Assembly: GCA_026214975.1 (NCBI GenBank)
Contig: JAOBSW010001210.1
Location: 55,230 to 119,229 of the forward strand
Length of the DNA: 64,000 nt
Source: Gentiana macrophylla
Taxonomy: Eukaryota; Streptophyta; Magnoliopsida; Gentianales; Gentianaceae
Direction: 5' to 3'
How positions within the stretch are numbered: position 1 is the first letter of the stretch; each line of letters begins with the position of its first letter. Of the stretch, positions 57,156 through 64,000 are shown one piece after another. The notes below the pieces were generated by a model. That model was not told where the DNA came from. It made no database searches and saw only the letters and a program-made list of their open reading frames with translations. Made by a program: the position numbers and the translations under genes.

Positions 57156-59281
57156 TGACGTGGCCTTTCCTAGTGCTAATACCGGTCCTTAACCGGCGAT
57201 TGTATCGGGTCAAACTGTAGTGCTAGTATGGTGAGTCAGAGTATCGTATCCTCAGGGAACTTGGTAATTTATTTTACGTGTGGTTAAACACCAAAAACAT
57301 TATTAACTCGATCTAAATCGCAATTTTATCACACAGATCACTACTATTCTAGTTAACATAAAATAAATATGTAATTTAATAGTTATTCTAATATAATATA
57401 TATAGATATATAAATATATATAGATGTACATAAATTGCAAAATATATATATAGATATAAATATATAGAGTACCAAGATATTAATAGATAATTTTGAGAAG
57501 CGGCCAAAACTTATATAATTGGTTTATACGATCTTTTCGATTAATTGAAATGTGTTCGATCTCTCCTTTTATTTTAGGTCCAATTGAGTAAGTGAAGCGG
57601 TGCACTCTCGAGGTAAACAATTCCTCCTCACACGAGTGTATGAAATTGTCCTATGTCCATTGTCATCGAGTCCAAGATCCACAGCTATTCACGGTAAACT
57701 AATTAATCTAAGCAGGTCCCAGTACAAATCTACCTTTAGATAAAAGGAGTCATTCCGTTCGTCAAACGGTCAATTTTATTTTAAAGGCTCCGGTTGTCAA
57801 AGCCGGACGATTCAACTTTCCGGTTTAAGTTTCAATTAAACTGATGATTTAACATTATTACGATCTCGAGTACAAATTATAATAAAATTCATTTCTCCCA
57901 AAACAAATTTACGGTTAGAAATCGGATTCCGTTATCACGTTGTTCACACGGCCAATTTTACCCTCGGTTTTTCTATCTTTTATTTCAAATCCTGACTACG
58001 AGGCGTCAATTCATAATTAGATTATGAATTCCTCAGATCTACTAAATATGTCAAAATGAATATGATCAAAATAGAAAAAGATTCAATTAACTCAATTTTA
58101 GTCATTTTAACTTAACAACATTTCTTTAACGAAAAGATCGAAATAAAACCGATTACATAGTTTTGGCCAGTATTATATTTAGCCTAAAAACATTATAACA
58201 ACAAAAATACAAAAACAAACATAAATACTTAAGAAAAGTTACCCAATAATGGCGAGTTGATTCGAAATCGTATTTTCCGGACATTACAACTTCTTTAGCA
58301 AAACCGACTTCGAGATTTTCTCGAGCATTACAACGATATTACATTATTACGGCATAAGGCCTTATTTACTACTACTAAAAAAAAGAAAAGAAGAAGGAGA
58401 TATATATATATATAATCATTATATATATATATGGTACATCCTCTCTTCTTTGCAAATGAGCCCCCTTTATATAGGAAAAACTTCCAAGGCCGGACCGGTC
58501 CGGTATTAGGCGGATCGGTCGGACTAATGATGATCCCCACTTCCATGATTAACTCGGCATGTGCGTAGGAGATATTTATATATATATAATTATATATAAC
58601 TTGTAAAATTCATATCTCGAGTTCGGACCTCCAAAATCGCAAACGAAATGCCAAAATTAAGATCTCGAGAAACTCTACAACTTTCATGAAGGACTCTTCT
58701 CCAGATAACGCTTTTTGATGACCTCGTGTTCCTCGAAGCTTTTACGGATTTTTCTTAATCCAAGTCGATTAGCCACTTGATCACTGTTTAAGTTCTAGAC
58801 CTCCAATCTTCATAATTCAAATTGCATTGGAACACTCTTGGAAAAATCTACAACTTTCGTGAAGAACACTTTTTCTGAAAATATCATTTTGATGAGCCAT
58901 TCGTTTGTCGAAGATATTTCTCTATTATTACTTATCCAGATTGATTGGCTACTTGTCCACTTAAGCTATTCAATTGACCATTTAAACTCGTGGCACTCTC
59001 TAAATCATTCCAGAGATATGATTAAACTTCAAAATGTCGATTCTCGGGGTCTTGGTTTATAAATCTGCAATAAAACATCACAAATACCCACGTAAATCTG
59101 ACACGACACTCCGATTTACTAAAATCGGTACAAAATTACAACTTTTTATTATTATTATTACTAAACACTCTAAATTATAAAGACTAACACTTTATACCAT
59201 AATTTCATATATTTTATATAGAATTCGTTGATAAAACATAATAATATAACATATTTTTAATCATATAAAAATAATACATCA
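57156..59281 (-). repeat. 5' LTR of the Athila-like element
   Basis: 2126 bases matching 42655-44781. The TATA box is at 58465-58474 (CTATATAAAG on the minus strand) and the palindrome CCGGACCGGTCCGG at 58490-58503. The partner palindrome reads GCGGATCGGTCGG here, lacking bases present in the left LTR. It would drive the element's RNA leftwards. Confidence 0.95.
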
Positions 59282-60136
59282 CCTTTCTCTTACATCAGAT
59301 TTTCTTTGGTGCACCAGGTTGTATAACTTGTTTAGCCTTTGCCCACCATCATTATCATCTCCATCACATGTCACTCTCTGTTCTTTGATTATCTAAATCT
59401 TCATCATCATCCAAACCGAGGATGAGATAAGCCGATTCTGGTTTGTATATGGACTTGTTTATCTCTGTAGGTGCAGCATCAACAATCTTCAAGTGGTTCA
59501 GTATGGCTTGAACCATCAAACCCAAAGGCTTTGCCTTAGACTTCCTTGTTCCATCTCTGTCTTCTGTTATCACCTTCTTCGTAATCTTGAACAAAGAATC
59601 GATCCAATCGAACTTAATACTCTTAGATATGATTATCGGCGAGTCAATTTTGGGTCAGGCGATTGTGTCCGAAGGTGCCAATGAATCCCAAAATGTTCTT
59701 GAAATGATCTTGCTCGGTAGATTATACTTCAATCCAATATGCTTCACATTGATACCTAGAGATGATTGTATGGACTTGTTGGTCTTTTTACATCAACAAA
59801 GTCCGATCTTGCAAGCTGCATAGATTCGGGATTAGTAGGAGCAGCATTTCTAGGTCCAAACCCGAACACTTCCCTCGGAGTTTGAGTTGATTTGAATCGG
59901 TGACCATTTGATGGTAGTAAATGCCTCTGTATCATATCTAACCACTATATTTCTCTAGAAATTTACAACATTAGTGTAAGAGATGCTTTCTAATCTCAGA
60001 TTTGAACATCTTCTGGCCCTTCAACCCTTCTGATTCTGTGACCAATGTTGATGGCTAATTCAGTTTTGAGAGCATCAACAACAAATCCTCTAACACTTTG
60101 GCTCGTTCTAATACGAACATCACTTTTATCTGCCAT
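59282..60136 (-). pseudogene. ORF3 of copy S3, N-terminal part (right of the Athila insertion)
   Basis: The start at 60136 (MADKSDV) and the following SQSVRGFVVDA and KTELAINIG match S2 ORF3. Many indels then break the frame; 59594-59364 keeps KSKAKPLGLMVQAILNHLKI and YLILGLDDDED. The gene continues at 42649 beyond the Athila-like insertion. Confidence 0.7.
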
Positions 60137-60250
60137 TGTAGATTAGAAAGAGAGGAAGAAGAAAACTAGTAAATTTGTGTTCACACTATATATATTCATA
60201 GAAAATAGATCTGAGAGGCTTGTAAGTATAAATGCAGTATATATATACTG

Positions 60251-60360
60251 TATATATAAAGGAAGAAAGTGGGTAATAACGATCAAGAAATCTTTGCACG
60301 CGTCTTGTAGCATTTAACAACGATTAAGGTTGGAATAAATGTGATGTTGCCCGTGTCCCA
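60251..60360 (-). promoter_or_regulatory. ORF3 internal promoter, copy S3 (G-box lost)
   Basis: TATA-like TTTATATATA (60251-60260) is 115 bases before the ORF3 ATG. Where S2 has CCACGTGT, S3 has CCCGTGT (60350-60356), a one-base loss that destroys the G-box. Confidence 0.45.
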
Positions 60361-60593
60361 CTCTTGATCCCATAAGAGTTGTAACGCATGATTATAAAGG
60401 ATAAGAATAATATCAATTATGGTTGACTTTCATTTAAGTTTATTTGTCTCGTAAAGTATACTCAGTGGACTTAATCTTGATGACTTGGCTCGGCCGACCC
60501 TCTGACAAAGATGGCGAGCGACTGGCGATGAGTTACTCTGCTAATCTTCATACACACTTGTTTTGTCAAGCGATAATACAAGATGAAGTTTAA

Positions 60594-60763
60594 TACCAAT
60601 ATTGATCGAGTCAAGTGAGCTCACCCAACGAGGACAAAGACCAATCCCGTTGGCAACTTAATTTGCTCAATCGTCCAAACTTATTCAAGTACATGGAATT
60701 GTTTATACCAATGTCTGATCTGCTATGTGAGCTCACCCAATATAGCAAAGACTAATCCCTTGG
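60594..60763. repeat. Direct repeats in the pol-ORF3 spacer, copy S3
   Basis: Units 60594-60653 and 60706-60763, homologous to 36631-36689 and 36741-36799. Confidence 0.8.
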
Positions 60764-60825
60764 TAAATTCCATTACAACTTTGATTAAGGTATATCGGTC
60801 AACATTTATGATGCCAAGTTCAATT

Positions 60826-63800
60826 CTTAACTTAGCAAATCTTTCACTATCAATGGTTTTATAAATATATCAGCAAGTTGATCTTCAGTAGGGATGTAAA
60901 GAACCACCACATATTTCTTTTCAACATGATCACTTATAAAATGATGTCTCACATCAATGTGCTTGGTTCTTGAGTGCAAAACAGGATTTTCTGTGATTGC
61001 AAAATGCACTTGTGTTGTCACACATTATAGGAATTTCTCTTTCTTCAATTCCATAATCCCACAATTGTTGATATTGAATTGTTTGTGACAACTTCGGAAC
61101 CAAAGTATTTGTGCACGGCAACTTCAGCGACAATATATTCGAAACCGGCGGTGGAAGTTGATATTGGTCTATTTCTTACTTGAACCAGGAAACGATCTAT
61201 TTCCCGTCAAGCGCGGAGTTCTGTGGTGCTTTTCTGTCAATCTTGCATCTGCATAATCGAATCCCGAGTAGGATATGACTTTGAAGCTTCCATCTTTTGA
61301 ATACCATATCCCTACTCCCAAAGTCTCTTTTAGATACTTGAGAATCCTTTGCTTTGTAGCTAAGTGACTTTCCTTAGGCTTTGATTGAAATCTTGCACAA
61401 ACACCTCTGACGAAAGGATATATCGGTATATTGGCGTTGAGTACAATGATTGCCTATCATCCTTTGTATAAAATCGATCAACATTTTTGCCTTCTTTATC
61501 TTCATCCAATCGATGTTAGTACACATAGGAGTTGATACCTTGGTGCTATTTTCCATGCCAAACTTCTTGATAACTTCATTGGTATATTTGGTTTGATGAA
61601 TGAAGATTACATCCTTCATTTGTTTGACTTGTAATCCCAAGTAGTAGTTCATCTCTCCAATCATACTCATTTGGAACTTGCTTTTCATGAGATTAGCAAA
61701 CTTTTCACATAGCAATTCATTTTGAACCAAAATTATGTCATCAACATAAATCTGTACCGGCGGTAGTTTGTCCCCTTCATTGATTACGAAAGAGTTTTAT
61801 CAATGGTACCTTTGGTAAAACCATTGTCCACCAAGCGAGATAGGGTTTCATACCATGCTCTTGGTGCTTGTTTCAAACTCATAAAGTGCCTTGTTAAGTC
61901 TGTACACTTTATCTTCTTGATCTTTAACTTCAAAACCATGAGGTTCTTGACCATAAACATCTTCTTCCGAATGCCATTTAAAAATGCACTTTTGACATCC
62001 ATGTATGATATACTTTGAAGTTTTTGTAAGCGACATATGCCAGAATAATCTTTAGCTTCCAATCTTGCAACTTGGGCATATGTCTCATCAAAATCTATTC
62101 CTTGACTTGAGAATAGCCTTTTGCCACTAGTCGGCCTTATTCCTTACAATGGTACGGATTCATCCAATTTGTTTTACGTATACTCATTTAGTTCCAATTA
62201 TATTTGCATGACTAGGCCTTTCCACTAGTGTCCAAACTTGGTTTCTTTCAAATTCATTTAATTCTTCTTGCATAGCAATTATCAATGCGGATCGAGATAT
62301 AACTTCTCCAACAACTTTAGGCTCCATTTGAGATTGAAAACAAGTAAACATTGCTTCCAATTGTCTTTAGTCCTTACACCTTGCGTATATTGCCAATAAC
62401 TTGTTCGGCCGTGGGTAGTCCTTCAACCATTGTAAATCTTGATTTGTTTAATTCTACAGAGCTTCATCTTGGTAGGCTCTGCATTTGCTTGATGAAGGAT
62501 CGGCAGATCCTTGAATTACTTCAATTGTTGCATCGGTAGTGTTGCACGGTAGGTTCTTCGATGTGGCGAGTCGAAACTTTTGAGTCATTTATCCTTTCCA
62601 AAACATCAACACATTACGGATCGGTGACTTGGAGATTTTCGAACATGTTACGAAACTTCATCTTCCATTCCGTGAACTTTGGTTCATCAAATACAACATG
62701 TATTGATTCTTCATGTTTCAATATCCTTTATTCAAAATTACCTTGAATGCCTTCTTTGGCAGAAGAATATCCTAAAAAAGATTCTTTCATCACGATTTTG
62801 GTTGGAATGTCTTCAATTGCTCCTTATGATTTAAAATAAAACATTTGCTTCCAAATGGATGGAAATAAGATATATTTGGTTTTCTTCCATTCCATATCTC
62901 ATAAGATGTCTTCTTGAAACAACATTTCATTGAGGTCATATTTTGTGTATAGCATGTTGTATTTATTGCTTGACCCAATATCTTTCGAGTAATAATGCTT
63001 CACAAATCATAGTCCTTCACCAGCTTCTTTCAAGGTTACATTTTTCTTCTCTAAACAACCCTATTTTTCTTTGAGGTGTACCAAAGAAGCAAGCTAATTG
63101 ATGCAAAGACACCATTTTGCTCACTTATATTCTCTTATGAATTTATTGAGAAACTTCGAGTACACTTATACGTCCGATCTTCACTCTTGTCAAACTTTTC
63201 TCATTTGCAATCTCTTCAAAAGTTCGAGGCATCTTTTGAAGTGTTTCACTTTTCTTGTTTATGAATACTACCAAGTGTATCTTGAATAATGAACCACAAC
63301 TACGAGTGTACTTAACACTACATTACACTTGTTGGTGTTACTAGTCCAAATAAATCCATGTGCATCGGCTCCAAGACTCTTTTTGTTGATTGTTTAGTCT
63401 TTGACTTGAAGCTTGACTTTGTTTGTTTGCGCTTGTGACATGCATCACATATAGCATCCTTTTTTAATGTGATCTCGAGCAAACCAATCACCAATTCCTT
63501 TTCACCAATTGTTTGATATCATCGAAATTGAGGTGATTCAACTTATACCACAACCAATTCGGTTTGACTTAGTGCACAATCAGACATGTTTCTTGAATAG
63601 CGGTGGACCAATCCACAACATACATGTTTTGTTGTCTTCTTAGCCAACACAACTTGTTCACCTCTTTCACTAATGACAACACGGTAGCCTTTTTGTCAAA
63701 AGTGACCTTGTAACCCATATCACGTAATTGTCCGATTTTCGATAGGTTGTAGTCGATCCTTCCACAAATGCAACATTCACGATAGTCAATCCATTCCTCA

Positions 63801-63960
63801 CCCGTGTACCGTATCCTCTTGTGTAACTGGTGTGTTCTTTTGCCAAAATTTACTCTTGGACCATCCTTTTGCCATGTAATTTGTCAAACATTGCTTATTC
63901 TTTGTCATATGTCACGGAACATCTCTTGTCAAAGTACCGGACACCTACAAAACAAAGTTA
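60826..63960 (-). pseudogene. pol: Sirevirus-like copia pol, copy S3, heavily frameshifted
   Basis: Collinear with S2 pol over its whole length. The RNase H end ENPVLHSRTKHIDVRHHF is at 61021-60827. The RT has [14 protein letters not shown] (61730 down) and [18 protein letters not shown] (62062-61784), with YVDD sequence around 61740. The integrase tail is at 62978-62790, GAG-pre-integrase around 63540 and the protease DSG region around 63930. No domain remains in one frame. Many of the breaks are one- or two-base changes at sites where S2 has CAG or CTG, so the true gene may be less damaged than it looks. Confidence 0.85.
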
Positions 63961-64000
63961 ATGTATTTTAGGTACCCAAAGCTGTTTGGGTCCATAGTGG
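63961..64000 (-). other. Start of gag-protease linker, copy S3
   Basis: Matches 39986-40025 of S2. The rest lies outside the window. Confidence 0.6.

Larger units (their letters stand above)
42655..59281 (-). mobile_element. Athila-like Ty3/gypsy LTR retrotransposon, 16.6 kb, nested in S3 ORF3
   Basis: LTRs at 42655-44781 and 57156-59281 with TG...CA ends. Exact target duplication CCTTT (42650-42654 and 59282-59286). Primer-binding site TTCCCGACAACGGCGCCA (57129-57146, one mismatch to tRNA-Asp). Polypurine tract 44782-44796. Interior on the minus strand: gag, protease, RT, RNase H, integrase, then three downstream ORFs. Athila-type features are the RT motif FMDDFSVYG, protease DLGAS, GRPFLAT, the gag sequence and the long region after pol. 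Frames are broken throughout except for the 140-codon ORF at 50439-50861. Confidence 0.95.
41815..64000 (-). mobile_element. Sirevirus-like LTR retrotransposon, copy S3 (both ends missing from window)
   Basis: Right to left: pol from the window edge to 60826, spacer with repeats, ORF3 (60136-59282, then 42649 to about 41815). The element is split by the Athila-like insertion 42655-59281 (duplication CCTTT). Removing that insertion and one duplication restores collinearity with S2 ORF3 around 35290-35330. Its 3' LTR and the rest of ORF3 are lost at the fusion to S2 gag. The sequence is unusually full of small indels compared with S2, many at CAG/CTG. Confidence 0.8.

Overview
This 64 kb window is plant nuclear DNA made almost entirely of LTR retrotransposons. 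Four things point to a plant: primer-binding sites complementary to plant tRNA-Asp and initiator tRNA-Met, Ty1/copia elements of the Sirevirus type, Ty3/gypsy elements of the Athila type, and AT-rich nested insertions with no host gene. I found no protein-coding host gene, tRNA gene, rRNA gene or CRISPR array. The species cannot be read from the sequence; a eudicot is my guess.

Layout. Three Sirevirus-like copies lie head to tail on the minus strand and form the old backbone. Copy S1 runs from before base 1 to 24273: ORF3 at 1-2740, pol at 3210-5559, gag at 21366-22762, 5' LTR at 22859-24273. Copy S2 runs from 24698 to about 41815: 3' LTR, ORF3, pol and the C-terminal part of gag. Copy S3 runs from about 41815 past the right edge: part of ORF3, then pol. 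A scrap of an older LTR (24274-24697) lies between S1 and S2. Each backbone copy is broken by younger insertions. S1 pol holds a plus-strand copia-like element (5560-18262). Its 5' LTR is split by a complete non-autonomous gypsy element, G-A (5642-11473), and its 3' side is replaced by a partial relative, G-B (18263-21365). S2 ORF3 holds a complete plus-strand non-autonomous gypsy element, G-C (27816-33424, duplication ATGTG). S3 ORF3 holds a 16.6 kb Athila-like element (42655-59281, duplication CCTTT).

Most notable content. The Athila-like element has the usual gag, protease, RT, RNase H and integrase, all decayed. Downstream of integrase it also carries an intact 140-codon ORF with a basic stretch and a Cys/His cluster (50439-50861). 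Its architecture resembles the small cysteine-rich nucleic-acid-binding proteins of plant flexiviruses. Two related ORFs follow, each downstream of the GC-rich palindrome CCGGACCGGTCCGG that also sits beside the LTR TATA box. The Sirevirus copies carry a long third ORF after pol, with a domain shared with the Athila downstream ORFs, a coiled coil, an Arg/Gly-rich stretch and a Trp-containing tail. A G-box plus TATA arrangement recurs upstream of it. S3 ORF3 is fused in frame to S2 gag (40887-42179).

Data quality. Between related copies, CAG and CTG trinucleotides are often replaced by CG-containing strings, mainly at 5642-7160, 39165-39190, 57156-59281 and 59287-64000. This looks more like base-calling or assembly error at methylated CHG sites than biology, so many frameshifts there may not be real.
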